Notes under the pieces: generated by a model
The model's input: the letters and a program-made list of their open reading frames with translations, nothing else
What the model was told of the DNA's origin: nothing
Databases searched by the model: none
Made by a program: the position numbers and the translations under genes
NCBI GenBank assembly: GCA_963839815.1
Contig: CAWIWF010000006.1
Coordinates: forward strand, 62,001-126,000
From: JACVRM01 sp963839815
GTDB lineage: Bacteria; Actinomycetota; Thermoleophilia; Gaiellales; Gaiellaceae
Direction: 5' to 3'
DNA length: 64,000 bases
Shown here: positions 8,525 to 17,873 of the stretch, piece by piece
Position numbering within the stretch: position 1 is the first letter of the stretch
Layout of the letters: every line of letters starts with the position of its first letter

Positions 8525-11500
8525 TCAGGCGTCGACGGAGGTCCCGCCGGCTCGCGAGCCGAGTAGCCGTCGCGTCTCCTCGGCGTGCCAGCCGAGGCCG
8601 AGTGCCTCGAAGCCGGCAAGCGACCGCTGCAGCATGGCCTCGTCGCCGCGCACGCGTCCGAGCGCCCGCAGCGCGAACGGCTCGAGGTACGTGCCGCTGT
8701 CGACGAACGGGGCGGCGTCTCGCTCGAGCGCCTCGGCGGCGCCCAGCTCCGCGAGCACGTCGAGCCTGACCGAGTGGTTGGCGAGCGCGAACCACGACTC
8801 GCCGCCGTAGCTGTCGAGATGCGGCACGAGGGCTTCGAGCTCGTCCACGGCGCCGCGAGCGAGCAGCAGCCGGGCGCGAGGCCCGGCGAGCACCGCGTCG
8901 TACCCCTCCGCAACGACGTCCTGGGCGCGGCGCTCGAAGCGGTCTGCGGTGGCCTCGTCGCCGAGCGTCGCAGCCGCGGACGCGATCAGGAGCAGCGAGC
9001 GGGAGTTGCGGATGCACGGCGTCTCGAGGTTGTCCTCGACCGCCTCGGCCATCTCCTCCGCGGCCGCGACGATGCCCTCCCACTCGCCGGCGAGCTCGGC
9101 CACCTCGAGCTTGACGCTGCGTCCGTGGACGCGATGGTGGGGCGAGAGCCGCTCGCACACCTGCTCGTGGTCGCGCGCGATCTGCCGGCCATCGTCGAGC
9201 CGCCCGAGCACCAGGAACGCGGGAATCGCCGACTCGTAGATGCCGGTGACGGCATCCGGGTTCTCGAGCTCGGCGGCGAGCGTCAGCGCGCGCTCAGCCG
9301 CCTCGTGCGCTGCGCGGTAGGAGCCGACCGCCATCTCGTTCGCCGACAGCGCGAGCGCGGCGAAGGCCTGGAGCTGCGCGTCGCCGATCCGGTCGGCCAG
9401 CTGCGCGGCCTCGGACGCCGCCTCGCGGTTGCCGCGCAGCCAGAACGCGCGGGCGAGCAGCGACTTGACGTGCGCCGGCGTCCCCGGGCGGGACAGCTCG
9501 CGTGCACTGTCGATCCAGCCGAGGACGAGCTGCTCGTCGGGCCGCGTCTGCCACATGCCCGAGCGGATGGCGGTCTCGAAGGCGAGGTCGGCGTAGGTGG
9601 CGCCGCACGTCTCGCGGTCGTGGCAGACGCTGAGCGAGCTCTCCATTGCCGTCCAGAAGGCCTCGCCTTCGTAGCGGAAGGCGTGCGCCCGGCCGATCTG
9701 GCGCCAGATCGCGGACGCCTCGGCCTCGTCGGGCTCGTAGTCGAGGGCGCGGCCGAGCAGCGCGATCGCTGACTCGAGCTCGTAGCGGCCGATCGCGGCC
9801 TCGCCTGCTGCACGGAGCCAGATGACCGCCCGGGCGCGCAGGTCGGCGAGCTCGGCGTCCTCGCCGGCCCAGGCAATGTCGGCGTCCTCAGGGCGGGCAG
9901 CCTCCGCGTAGTGGTGCGCCAGGAGCGACGCGAACGAGTCGGCGGAGTCCCGCCCCTCGATCCAGCGCGCGAACACGGCATGCAGGCGCGCCCGCTGGCC
10001 CTTGGGGATCCCCGTGTAGGCGGCCTCGCGGGTGAGCGCGTGCTTGATCGAGTGCTCGCGCTCGTCAGTGAGGCTCGAGTGGCGCGCGCGCCGGATGAAA
10101 CCGCGCTCCTCGAGCAGGGCGAAATCGGCATCGCCCCCGACCAGCTCCCGCACGGGCCCCTCCCAGAAGCGGCGGCCGATGACCGCGCCGGCCTGCAGCG
10201 CGGCCTTCTCGCGCGGCGGCAGCAGGTCGATCCTCGCGGCGAGCAGAGCGCGGACGCTGTCGGGCATCTCAACGTGGCGGACGAGCTCCGTCGCCTCCCA
10301 GCCGCCGTCCCGCCGGACGAGCAAGCCGTTGTCGATCAGCGACTCGACGAGCTCCTCGACGAAGAAGGGGTTGCCTTCGGCCTGCGCCAGCAGGAGCTCG
10401 CGCACCTCGGCCGGGTACTCCGACACGAGCTCTGCCCCCGCCTCGGGCGAGAGCGGCTCGAGCTCCACCGTGGTGACAGCACGACGGCCACCGCCCCAGC
10501 GCCCCTCAGGCCTCGTCGTCGCGACGAGGAGGAGGGGGCCCTGCACGTCCCGCACGACCCGCTCCAGCAGCTCGAGCAGCGGCTCCTCGGCCCAGTGCAC
10601 GTCCTCGACGACGAGGATCAGCGGCGTCGTCGCCACGATCGCGTCGAGCAGGTCGACGCACTCGTCGCGGAAGCGGTCTCGGACGGCGAGCGGGTGGAGG
10701 TCGCCGGGCGGCTCGACGCCTAGCGCCAGCGAGAGCGCCGGACGTGTGCCGAGCCTGGCTCGGAGCTCGTCGAGCGTCAGCCCCTCCGGCAGGTCGAGGT
10801 GGTCGGTCAGGATCTCGCGGATCGGCCAGTAGGTGATGGCCGACCCGTAGGAGAGGCAGCGGCCGACGAGGAGCGCAGGCGCGTCGGTGCGCGCCTCCAG
10901 CGAGGCCCAGAACTCGCGGACGAGGCGGCTCTTGCCGACGCCGGCGTCGCCGACCAGCAGCGCGAGGCGCGGCTGCTCCGTCGAGAGCGCGGTCTCGTAG
11001 GCGGCTACCAGCTCGGCCAGCTCACGCTCGCGGCCGACGAACCGGGTCGCGATCGCGCCGCGCGGGCGGACCGCCGCGGTGGCGCGCACGAGCTCGCGCG
11101 CCTCGACCGGTCTCGACTTTCCCTTGGCGGCCACCGCGACGGCGTCGCCGAAGACGAAGGCGCCACGCGCCGCCTGGGCCGTGCGCTCGCCGACGAGCAC
11201 CTGCCCGGGCGCAGCGTTCTGCTCGAGCCGGGCGCAGACGTTGACGGCGTCGCCGGTCACGAAGGTGCCGTCGGGCGCGCCGTCGACGACGACCTCGCCC
11301 GTGTTCACCCCGATCCGCAGCTCGAGGCGGTCGCCGAGCTCCCGCACCCTGCGCTGCATCGCGAGGGCTGCGTGCAGCGCCCGCTCCGCGTGATCCTCGA
11401 GCGCCGCTGGGGCGCCGAACGCCGCCATCACCGCGTCACCCGCGTACTTCTCGATCGTGCCGCCGACCCGCTCGATCTCCTCGCGCATGGCGGCGAAGAA

Positions 11501-11599
11501 GCGGTCGATCAGCAGCCGCGTCCGCTCGGGATCGTCCTCACCGAGCTCCGTCGAGCCCACCAGGTCGGCGAACAGCACCGTCGCCACCTTGCGTTCCAC
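8525..11599 (-). CDS. Class III adenylate/guanylate cyclase-AAA ATPase-TPR protein
   Basis: This is a 1024-residue multidomain signalling protein. Residues 1-150 form a class III nucleotide cyclase domain (VATVLFADLVGSTELGE with the first metal Asp, GTIEKYAGDAVMAAFGAP with the second, IGVNTGEVVVDG). Residues ~185-470 are a STAND/AAA module: FVGRERELAEL, Walker A LLVGDAGVGKSRLV and a Walker B-like LILVVEDVHWAEEP. The remainder (~500-1020) is helical TPR-like repeats. There is no C-terminal LuxR HTH, so output is probably cyclic nucleotide or protein scaffolding rather than DNA binding. The ligand is unknown. It is a single gene, divergent from the FKBP gene with about 70 bases between them. 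Confidence 0.88.
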   Translation of the reverse strand: MERKVATVLFADLVGSTELGEDDPERTRLLIDRFFAAMREEIERVGGTIEKYAGDAVMAAFGAPAALEDHAERALHAALAMQRRVRELGDRLELRIGVNTGEVVVDGAPDGTFVTGDAVNVCARLEQNAAPGQVLVGERTAQAARGAFVFGDAVAVAAKGKSRPVEARELVRATAAVRPRGAIATRFVGRERELAELVAAYETALSTEQPRLALLVGDAGVGKSRLVREFWASLEARTDAPALLVGRCLSYGSAITYWPIREILTDHLDLPEGLTLDELRARLGTRPALSLALGVEPPGDLHPLAVRDRFRDECVDLLDAIVATTPLILVVEDVHWAEEPLLELLERVVRDVQGPLLLVATTRPEGRWGGGRRAVTTVELEPLSPEAGAELVSEYPAEVRELLLAQAEGNPFFVEELVESLIDNGLLVRRDGGWEATELVRHVEMPDSVRALLAARIDLLPPREKAALQAGAVIGRRFWEGPVRELVGGDADFALLEERGFIRRARHSSLTDEREHSIKHALTREAAYTGIPKGQRARLHAVFARWIEGRDSADSFASLLAHHYAEAARPEDADIAWAGEDAELADLRARAVIWLRAAGEAAIGRYELESAIALLGRALDYEPDEAEASAIWRQIGRAHAFRYEGEAFWTAMESSLSVCHDRETCGATYADLAFETAIRSGMWQTRPDEQLVLGWIDSARELSRPGTPAHVKSLLARAFWLRGNREAASEAAQLADRIGDAQLQAFAALALSANEMAVGSYRAAHEAAERALTLAAELENPDAVTGIYESAIPAFLVLGRLDDGRQIARDHEQVCERLSPHHRVHGRSVKLEVAELAGEWEGIVAAAEEMAEAVEDNLETPCIRNSRSLLLIASAAATLGDEATADRFERRAQDVVAEGYDAVLAGPRARLLLARGAVDELEALVPHLDSYGGESWFALANHSVRLDVLAELGAAEALERDAAPFVDSGTYLEPFALRALGRVRGDEAMLQRSLAGFEALGLGWHAEETRRLLGSRAGGTSVDA

Positions 11600-11671
11600 G
11601 AGACAATTGTGGCGGAGACATGCGGACCTGCAGCCGCCGCAGCTCGGACAGCCGCTAGGGTGCGCGGCCGG

Positions 11672-12046
11672 ATGGCGCTCGAGCGACCGACGATCGACAA
11701 GCCCGAGGGGGATGTCCCCTTCGACCTCGGCGTCGAGGATCTCGTCGAGGGCGACGGCGACGAGGCCGTCGACGGCTCACGGGTCTCGGTGCACTACGTC
11801 GGCGTCGCCTTCTCGAACGGCGAGGAGTTCGACGCCTCCTGGAACCGCGGCCAGCCCTTCGAGTTCAAGCTCGGCCAGGGCCAGGTCATCCGCGGCTGGG
11901 ACGAGGGCGTGCGCGGCATGAAGGTCGGCGGCCGCCGCAAGCTGACGATCCCGTCGGCGATGGCCTACGGCGCGCGCGGCGCCGGCGGCGCCATCAAGCC
12001 CCACGAGCCGCTCGTGTTCGTGGTCGACCTGCTCGCGGTCGGCTAG
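11672..12046 (+). CDS. FKBP-type peptidyl-prolyl cis-trans isomerase
   Basis: A single-domain FKBP of 124 residues with no signal peptide, so cytosolic. Visible motifs are VSVHYVGVAFSNGEEFDASW, FEFKLGQGQVIRGWDEGV, GMKVGGRRKLTIPSAMAYG and the closing HEPLVFVVDLL. The binding-pocket residues (Y, F, D, V-I, W, Y, F) are in place, so it should catalyse prolyl isomerisation. The N-terminal IDKPEGDVPFDL stretch is typical of actinobacterial members. ATG at 11672 is chosen because the preceding frame has no family similarity. Confidence 0.92.
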   Translation: MALERPTIDKPEGDVPFDLGVEDLVEGDGDEAVDGSRVSVHYVGVAFSNGEEFDASWNRGQPFEFKLGQGQVIRGWDEGVRGMKVGGRRKLTIPSAMAYGARGAGGAIKPHEPLVFVVDLLAVG

Positions 12047-12125
12047 CGACGGTCGCGGCGCAGCGTCAGGCTGCGTCCGTCCCGGGGATCGCGGTGCGAG
12101 GGGCCGCCGTGCCCGGGTCAGCGCT

Positions 12126-12172
12126 CCCCACCGGGGTCAGACCCCGGTACCACACGAGGCGTTACGGAGGTG
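12126..12172. repeat. Inverted copy of the GGGGTCAGACCCC repeat
   Basis: The segment CACCGGGGTCAGACCCCGGT, followed by ACCACACGAGGCGTTACGG, is the reverse complement of the repeats at 8351 and 8419 (shared core TGTGGTACC, GGGTCTGACCCCG). It lies between the convergent FKBP and secreted-protein genes and is itself palindromic over about 18 bases. Confidence 0.6.
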
Positions 12173-12235
12173 TCGCGAATCCGTGCCGTTTCTGCACGCG
12201 CCTGCGGAGGCGGCGCTGCGGGCTAGCGAGGGAGC

Positions 12236-12265
12236 GGAGGCCCCCGGGGCGGGCCGGGGGCCTCC
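12236..12265 (-). terminator. Strong hairpin, probable terminator
   Basis: GGAGGCCCCCGG and CCGGGGGCCTCC form a perfect 12-bp stem around a 6-base loop, 20 bases past the stop of the six-module secreted protein gene. It has no U-run, as is common in GC-rich actinobacteria, and it could serve both converging transcripts. Confidence 0.6.
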
Positions 12266-12284
12266 GTGAGGGTGGCCGGACTCG

Positions 12285-14384
12285 CTAGGGAGTCGCCGAA
12301 GAGCGGTTTCGGTACGTCACGACATTCGTGCCCGGCGCGATCGTGATGTACACGAAGTTGTCGCACGGGGTCGTCTCGCACGGGTCACCGTCGGTGAACG
12401 AGCCACCTGTGATCGTGAGGCTGTCGATGAAGTAGTACGGCGACGTCGCCTCGGAGACGTCGATCCCGAAGCCGCCGCCGTAGGGGCCGCCGTCCGGATC
12501 GAGCACTGGGATCGGCCCGAACGGCAGCGAGCACTCGCCCGGCCGCAGTGGCAGGTCGTTCTCGCTGGCGATGTTCTCGACGCGGATGTCGAACTCGAAC
12601 TCCTTGTTCCCGAGCGCGTCGAGCGACGAGACCGGCACGGTCTTGCAGACCTTGAGCCACCCGCGCTTGACCCGGTTGGAGAAGTCCACCCGAACCTCGT
12701 CGCCGTCCGGCCCCGCCCACGGCACGGCGACGGTCACCGTCCGGAGCATGAGGTTCTTCGAGACCTCGGCCTCGGACGGCGTCACCGTGATGCCGCGGCC
12801 CGGAGCCTCCGGGTCGAGCTCATACGGATCTGAGGTCGAGATCAGCTCCTGCACCGTGTGGTTGCCGGGTACCACGAGCCGGGGCGGTGAGCACGTGCCG
12901 GCCCGCAATCTCGGTCCCGGGCCGCCATCGATCCGGAAGGTGAAGGTGGGCTGTGCGTCGTCGTCCAGGTACGTGATCGGGAGCTTGCAGATCTCGAGCT
13001 TGCCGAGCGCCTGGTTCGTGCACGTCACCGTGTTGATGCCGGGCTGCAGCGTGATCAGACCGTCCCCGGGCGAGCAGCTCACGGTGCTGTACGGAGCCGG
13101 GTTGCTCTCCTTCACCGAGATGCGGTTCCCGATCGGGAAGACGCCGACGATCACGCACTGCGTGCCCGCCGAGCTCGCTACGACCCGCGGGTTGAGCGGG
13201 TCGCGCTGGAACCCGTCCAGGTCGAGCACGTCGAAGACGTACTCCCGGCCGGACAGCGCCGAGCTACCGGGGCCGAGCGCCTTGCAGATCTTCAGCTGCG
13301 CCCGCTCACGTGCGTTGACGAAGTGGACCTGCGTCTCGTCGGCCGGGTTGTCGGATGCCGGAACCTCCACGTCGACGGTGCGGTTGACCAAATTCGAGGC
13401 GAGAAGCCGATCCTCGGGGATCGCGTACGCGTCGACCAGGCTGTAGCCCGGGCTCGCATGCTCGGTCACCCGCACCGCGCCGGCGGCAACCGGGATCGGC
13501 GCCGAGCACTGGCCGCCGAGCACCGTGATCTCCTGGGAGGACCGGTCGGGCTCGTCGATCGTGAAGTCGAACGGCACGCCGAGCACGTCGCGGTCATCGT
13601 TGAGGTGACCGGCGTCCTTGCAGACCTCGATGAACCCCGTGCCGGTCGGCGCAACCGGCTCGTTGTCGAAGAGCACGACGCATGCGCCCGGCCCGATCAG
13701 CGCGTCGGCGTACCCCTGCGCGGTGTCGAAGTCCCGCAGGCAGCCGGCCGGGTCCGAGTCGATGAACGCGATCTCGCTGCCGGCCTGCGGCAGCTCCTGC
13801 ACACGCACGACGCTGCCCTGGCGGAAGGAGCCCAGGAGCCGGCAGGTCCACGTCGAGGGGTCGGCGAGCACGGGATTGGCCTCTGTGGACACCGCGGAGC
13901 CGCCGTTGACGCTGAAGCTGAACTGGCGGCCGTAGTACGCCGGCGTCTCGGTGAGCTTGCAGACCTTGAGGTCGCCGTTCAGCCCGCCGGCCGGCTCGTT
14001 GACGAACGTGACCCTGGTCTCGTTCGCCGCGGTCGAGCCCTGCGGCACGGTGACCACGGCCGTGTTCCCGCTCTGGCTGATGGATCGCTGCGAGGGACGG
14101 ACGACGACCGAGGCGACCTGCCACGAGCCCGAGCCGGCCCCGGTCTCGGTGATCGAGAGGCTGCCGTGTGGGACGGACATGGGCCCGGAGCAGCGCCCTC
14201 CGCGGACGCTCACGGGCGAGGAGACCCCCTGGATCGCGAAACCGAACGTGACGCCGGAGGCGCCGTTCGCCGCCGATTTGCAGATCTCGAGCGTGCCCTG
14301 AGCAAGTGCCGGCTGGACGCCCGCCACGAGCAGGCCGACAGCCGCGACCAGGACGGCGAGACACCGCCTCTCTCTCGCAGACAT
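12285..14384 (-). CDS. Secreted protein of six tandem cysteine-paired modules
   Basis: This is a 699-residue exported protein. MSARERRCLA and a hydrophobic core to ALA-QG (~28) make a Sec signal peptide, and GGGAGGGAGAGGG precedes the ATG. The rest is six imperfect modules of about 100-120 residues. Each opens with a (L/I)x(I/V)CK strand (TLEICK, DLKVCK, FIEVCK, QLKICK, KLEICK, WLKVCK), contains a second Cys in a GxCS/P or TC context, then a xVxE strand, and ends with VTFVNEP-like text (VTFVN, VLFDN, VHFVN, TCTNQ, VDFSN, VTYRN). The pattern resembles prealbumin-like/Cna-B-type beta-sandwich repeats, probably with one disulfide each, as in adhesins or surface stalks. No LPXTG or transmembrane anchor follows, so it may be released. 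No homologue is assigned. Confidence 0.85.
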   Translation of the reverse strand: MSARERRCLAVLVAAVGLLVAGVQPALAQGTLEICKSAANGASGVTFGFAIQGVSSPVSVRGGRCSGPMSVPHGSLSITETGAGSGSWQVASVVVRPSQRSISQSGNTAVVTVPQGSTAANETRVTFVNEPAGGLNGDLKVCKLTETPAYYGRQFSFSVNGGSAVSTEANPVLADPSTWTCRLLGSFRQGSVVRVQELPQAGSEIAFIDSDPAGCLRDFDTAQGYADALIGPGACVVLFDNEPVAPTGTGFIEVCKDAGHLNDDRDVLGVPFDFTIDEPDRSSQEITVLGGQCSAPIPVAAGAVRVTEHASPGYSLVDAYAIPEDRLLASNLVNRTVDVEVPASDNPADETQVHFVNARERAQLKICKALGPGSSALSGREYVFDVLDLDGFQRDPLNPRVVASSAGTQCVIVGVFPIGNRISVKESNPAPYSTVSCSPGDGLITLQPGINTVTCTNQALGKLEICKLPITYLDDDAQPTFTFRIDGGPGPRLRAGTCSPPRLVVPGNHTVQELISTSDPYELDPEAPGRGITVTPSEAEVSKNLMLRTVTVAVPWAGPDGDEVRVDFSNRVKRGWLKVCKTVPVSSLDALGNKEFEFDIRVENIASENDLPLRPGECSLPFGPIPVLDPDGGPYGGGFGIDVSEATSPYYFIDSLTITGGSFTDGDPCETTPCDNFVYITIAPGTNVVTYRNRSSATP

Positions 14385-14587
14385 ACCCTCTCCCTCCCTC
14401 TCTGCGCCGGCCGGCAGCCGGCTCTGACCGCGACCGCCGCGAGGCGGCCGGGGCCGATGGTCAGCGCCGGTCGGGGCGACCGGAGAGCCGATTGTCCGCC
14501 GGTGCCGCGCCGCTGAATATCCCCTGCAATGGGTGATCTTCTCCGCGGCCGAGCGGCACGCGGGCCTCGCCCTGAGGAAAGGAGGAC

Positions 14588-14735
14588 ATGCGCGAGCATC
14601 CGACCGCGTGGGGCGCACTCGAGCGGATCGTGGCCGCCTTCGGCTCGGCGGCGCAGTTCGACCTCGACGCCGCCACCCCGAGAAGTGCCCCTCGTGGCTC
14701 CGCCTGGAGCCGGAGCCGCCCGCGCAGGCCCAGCG
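14588..14735 (+). pseudogene. Degraded paralogue of the small protein at 15472
   Basis: MREHPTAWGALERIVAAFGS, then AAQF, matches residues ~25-48 of the small intact protein encoded at 15472-15693 (MRQNPTAWFALERVVGAFGS). After a one-base deletion near 14675 the adjacent frame continues HPEKCPSWLRLEPEPP against HPEKYPSWLRLEPQKP. The segment matching the first ~24 residues is two bases short and out of frame, and no stop codon occurs before the convergent DUF2269 gene. A good Shine-Dalgarno (AGGAAAGGAGG) remains in front of the internal ATG. It is a dead or dying duplicate about 0.9 kb from its parent. Confidence 0.65.
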
Positions 14736-14746
14736 GGCCGCCGCGG

Positions 14747-15310
14747 CTACGCGGCCGGCCGCGCCGCGCTCTCCGTGTCCCGGTACACGCGGACGGCGTT
14801 CACGACGGCCGCTGCGAGGACGAGCGCGAGCACGAGCAGGGCGCCGACGTCCTCGCCGCGCGGCTTCAGCGTCATGTCCCACAGCACGGCCGCCAGCAGC
14901 GCGAGGTCGACCCAGCTGAGCGCGTAGAGACGACGGTCGAGCTTCGTCGCCTCGGGCGAGCCGGGCCCGCCCGCCTGCATGACTTCCGTGAGCTCTTTCG
15001 CCGTGGGCTCGATCATGAAGAGGCCGACGACGAAGGTGGCCGCGAAGATGGCGAAGCCGAGCAGGATCCAGAGCTGGTCGAAGCCCCACGGCCCCTCGAT
15101 CACGAGCAGGATCCCGAGCAGGAGCACGGCGAGCGACGACGGGATGAAGATGCGCTGCGCGAGCCACGCGCTGTGCGGGCCGACGGCCGCCATGATCTGC
15201 GGGTCGGCGGACTTCGACCTCAGCGAGAGCGCGAAGAGCGTCACGGCGGCACCGACCCAGATCGCGGCGAAGGCGATGTGACCGAACAGCAGGACCTCGT
15301 AGTACGTCAC
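14747..15310 (-). CDS. DUF2269-type integral membrane protein
   Basis: 187 residues with four or five hydrophobic helices. The N-terminal helix contains FGHIAFAAIWVGAAVTLFAL, with the conserved His and W-G of the DUF2269/CopD-like family, and further helices lie at ~50-70, ~80-100 and ~135-180. The function of the family is unknown. The C-terminal tail DTESAARPAA is polar. It sits alone between the two small-protein copies, convergent with the degraded one. The frame is intact and the ATG start is clear. Confidence 0.75.
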   Translation of the reverse strand: MTYYEVLLFGHIAFAAIWVGAAVTLFALSLRSKSADPQIMAAVGPHSAWLAQRIFIPSSLAVLLLGILLVIEGPWGFDQLWILLGFAIFAATFVVGLFMIEPTAKELTEVMQAGGPGSPEATKLDRRLYALSWVDLALLAAVLWDMTLKPRGEDVGALLVLALVLAAAVVNAVRVYRDTESAARPAA

Positions 15311-15471
15311 GGCGGCAGACCCCCTCGATCGACGACCGGAATACGGTACGGGACCCCGCCGCTGCCGTCCAGCGGCCTCGTGCAGCCACCGTCGGTTCGA
15401 GCCGGCCTAGGACAGGCGAGGCACCGCGGTGTGGCAGAGAGGGGCCCGCGCCTGCTACAGCTACCGACCGT

Positions 15472-15693
15472 ATGAGCAGCAATCTCTACGAGCGCCGCGA
15501 CCTCTCGGAGGAGATCACGCTCTCCGAAGAGGGCAAGGAGTACATGCGCCAGAACCCAACCGCCTGGTTCGCCCTGGAGCGGGTCGTGGGCGCCTTCGGC
15601 TCGGCCGCGCAGTTCAACAAGGACCGCCGACGCCACCCCGAGAAGTACCCGTCGTGGCTCCGGCTCGAGCCGCAGAAGCCCGCCGACAGCTAG
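15472..15693 (+). CDS. Small conserved acidic/basic protein, unknown function (73 aa)
   Basis: A compact soluble protein starting MSSNLYERRDLSEEITLSEE, then EYMRQNPTAWFALERVVGAF and HPEKYPSWLRLEP. A degraded second copy at 14588 conserves exactly the PTAW..LER..AFGSAAQF core and the HPEK-PSWLRLEP tail, which supports real coding capacity. It has no membrane segment or metal motif. The N-terminal half is acidic and helical, the C-terminal half basic and aromatic. No family recognised. Confidence 0.7.
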   Translation: MSSNLYERRDLSEEITLSEEGKEYMRQNPTAWFALERVVGAFGSAAQFNKDRRRHPEKYPSWLRLEPQKPADS

Positions 15694-15713
15694 CCGGCGC
15701 GCGGCCGCGACGG

Positions 15714-17873
15714 TCAGGCCCGGTCGGGGAGCGGGCTCGGCCGCGTGCGCAGGATCCGCGCTGCCCGGTCCGGCAGCCACCAGTTCCAGCGGCCCATCAG
15801 GCGCATGATCGAGGGCACGAGCAGCGCCCGGATCACGGTCGCGTCGAAGATGATCCCGGCCGCGAGCCCGATGCCGAACTGCTTGATGTCGGTGCCCGGG
15901 CTCGTCGACAGCACGAAGAAGGCGAACATCAGCACGAGCGCGGCGCTCGTCACCAGCTTCCCCGTCCGCGCGAGCCCGAGCGAGACCGCGCTGACCGTGT
16001 CCTTGGTCTCGTCGTAGGCCTCGCGCATGCGCGTGAGCATGAAGACCTCGTAGTCCATCGAGAGCCCGTAGAGGAACGCGAAGATCATCAGCGGGATCCA
16101 CGAGATGATCGAGTCCGTCGCCGGCACGCCCCAGATCTCCTCGGCGCCGTAGCCCTTCTGGAAGATGAAGACGATGATCCCGAAGGCGGCGCCCAGGGAC
16201 ACGAGGTTCAGCAGCACCGCCTTGAGCGGCAGGAGCAGCGAGCGGAAGGCACGCATCAGCAGCACGTACGTCAGGACGACCACGAAGAGGAGCACGTACG
16301 GGAAAGTGCCGTAGACGGCGCGCACGAACTCGCGCTCCTCGGGCGGGTAGCCGCCGAGCGTGACCTGCAGGTCGCCGCCGAGCTGCTCGCGCACGCCCGG
16401 GATGACGTCGTCCTTGAGCCGGGAGATCGTGGTGCGGGTCTCCTTCGCCGAGCCGTCGGCGTCCGGGAACGCCTCGACCAACGCGAGCCCCTCGGTGCGG
16501 GCGCCCTCGGGGACGGCGGCGCCGCTGACGCCGTCGGCGCCCTCGAGCGCCTGCTCGACGACGCGCAGGTCGGCCGCCGTGTATGAGCCCTCGACGACCA
16601 CCTCGAACGGCTTGAGCACGCCGGGGGAGACGCCGACCTCGACGAGCGCGTCGTAGCCGGCGTGGGCGTCGCCGGCGCCCGGGAAGTCGGCGGCCCGGGC
16701 GTCGCTCGGGTTCAGCTGCAGGCCGAAAGCGAGCAGCACGGCAACGATTGCGAGACCCGCTACGGCGACGGGGATGGGCCTGCGCATGACGAGCCGGCTC
16801 CAGCGGTTCCAGAACCCGCGCTCGGGGTCGTCGCTGCCCTCGACGAGCCTCCGCGGCAGCACTCGGACGCTGTTGATGCGCGGGCCGAGCGTGTAGAGCA
16901 GGGCCGGCAGCAGCGTGATCGACGTCAGCACCGAGACGGCCGGGATGAGCATGCCGCCGATGCCGATCGAGCGGATGAACGGCAGCGGCAGCACGATCAG
17001 GCTCAGCAGCCCGACGGCGACGGTCGTGCCGGAGACGATCACCGAGCGCCCCGCGTGGCGCATCGTCTCGACGAGGGCCGAGTCGCGGTCGGCGCCGTGT
17101 CGCAGCTCTTCGCGGAAGCGGAAGATCATCAGCAACGCGTAGTCGATCGCGACCCCGAGCCCGATCAGCGCGACCAGGAACTGGACGATGATCGACACGT
17201 CGGTGACGTAGGTCAGGATCCAGATCAGCGTGAAGGTGTTGAGGATCGAGGCCGCCGCGATCAGCAGCGGCATCGCGATCGCGGGCAGCGTCCCGAACGT
17301 GAAGAGCAGGATCACGAGCGCGCCGAGACCGCCGATCAGCACCTCCAGGAGCACGCTCGGGCCCTCGGTCTCACCCTCGCTCGACTCGGCGTAAAGCGCG
17401 TCGATGCCGGTGAGGTACGCCTCGACCCCGGGCGGTGCGGCCGCCTGCAGCGCCTCCCGCGTCGGCTCGGTGTCGACACCCTCGAACGTGAACTCGCCCC
17501 GAGGGAAGATCTCGGCGAAGGCGACGGTGCGATCGTCCGAGAGATAGGCGTCGTCGCCCGTGTTGAAGAAGTGGTTGACGCGGCCGCCCGGCGCGGTCGC
17601 CCCGGCCGCCTCGAACGCCTGCTCGACGCCGTCGATCTCCGTGATGTCCCCCTCGGCGGCGAGGACGGCCACGCGCGGGTAGATCTGGCCGCTGCCGAGC
17701 GTGTCGGCCGAGCGCCGGTTGGCCTCGTATGCCGAGTAGCCGGGGATCGAGAACTCCTCGTTCCACCGGTCGGCGAGCTGCCCGGCCGAGAACGCGCCGA
17801 GGGCGGTGAGCACGATCCAGAGGCCGATGACGGTGAAGCGGCGGCGGATGACGAGGCGGGCGAGGCCGGTCAC
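15714..17873 (-). CDS. MMPL/RND-superfamily transporter
   Basis: 719 residues with the duplicated RND layout. An N-terminal helix (MTGLARLVIRRRFTVIGLWI) is followed by a large extracytoplasmic domain (~35-190) and a five-helix bundle that includes GLGVAIDYALLMIFRFREEL. The second half repeats this, with extracytoplasmic domain ~395-510 and helices containing YGLSMDYEVFMLTRMREAYDE. The GxxxDY pairs in TM4 and TM10 carry the proton-relay aspartates of MMPL proteins. Members export lipids, siderophores or polyketides using the proton gradient. Size and absence of a large C-terminal domain resemble the short actinobacterial MMPLs. The gene stands alone, so the substrate is unknown. Confidence 0.9.
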   Translation of the reverse strand: MTGLARLVIRRRFTVIGLWIVLTALGAFSAGQLADRWNEEFSIPGYSAYEANRRSADTLGSGQIYPRVAVLAAEGDITEIDGVEQAFEAAGATAPGGRVNHFFNTGDDAYLSDDRTVAFAEIFPRGEFTFEGVDTEPTREALQAAAPPGVEAYLTGIDALYAESSEGETEGPSVLLEVLIGGLGALVILLFTFGTLPAIAMPLLIAAASILNTFTLIWILTYVTDVSIIVQFLVALIGLGVAIDYALLMIFRFREELRHGADRDSALVETMRHAGRSVIVSGTTVAVGLLSLIVLPLPFIRSIGIGGMLIPAVSVLTSITLLPALLYTLGPRINSVRVLPRRLVEGSDDPERGFWNRWSRLVMRRPIPVAVAGLAIVAVLLAFGLQLNPSDARAADFPGAGDAHAGYDALVEVGVSPGVLKPFEVVVEGSYTAADLRVVEQALEGADGVSGAAVPEGARTEGLALVEAFPDADGSAKETRTTISRLKDDVIPGVREQLGGDLQVTLGGYPPEEREFVRAVYGTFPYVLLFVVVLTYVLLMRAFRSLLLPLKAVLLNLVSLGAAFGIIVFIFQKGYGAEEIWGVPATDSIISWIPLMIFAFLYGLSMDYEVFMLTRMREAYDETKDTVSAVSLGLARTGKLVTSAALVLMFAFFVLSTSPGTDIKQFGIGLAAGIIFDATVIRALLVPSIMRLMGRWNWWLPDRAARILRTRPSPLPDRA

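Noticed and set aside
12285..15482. 1065-codon open frame upstream of the six-module protein
   Set aside because: Only the part from ATG 14384 has a signal peptide, a Shine-Dalgarno and module repeats; the rest runs antisense through other genes because stops are rare in GC-rich DNA.
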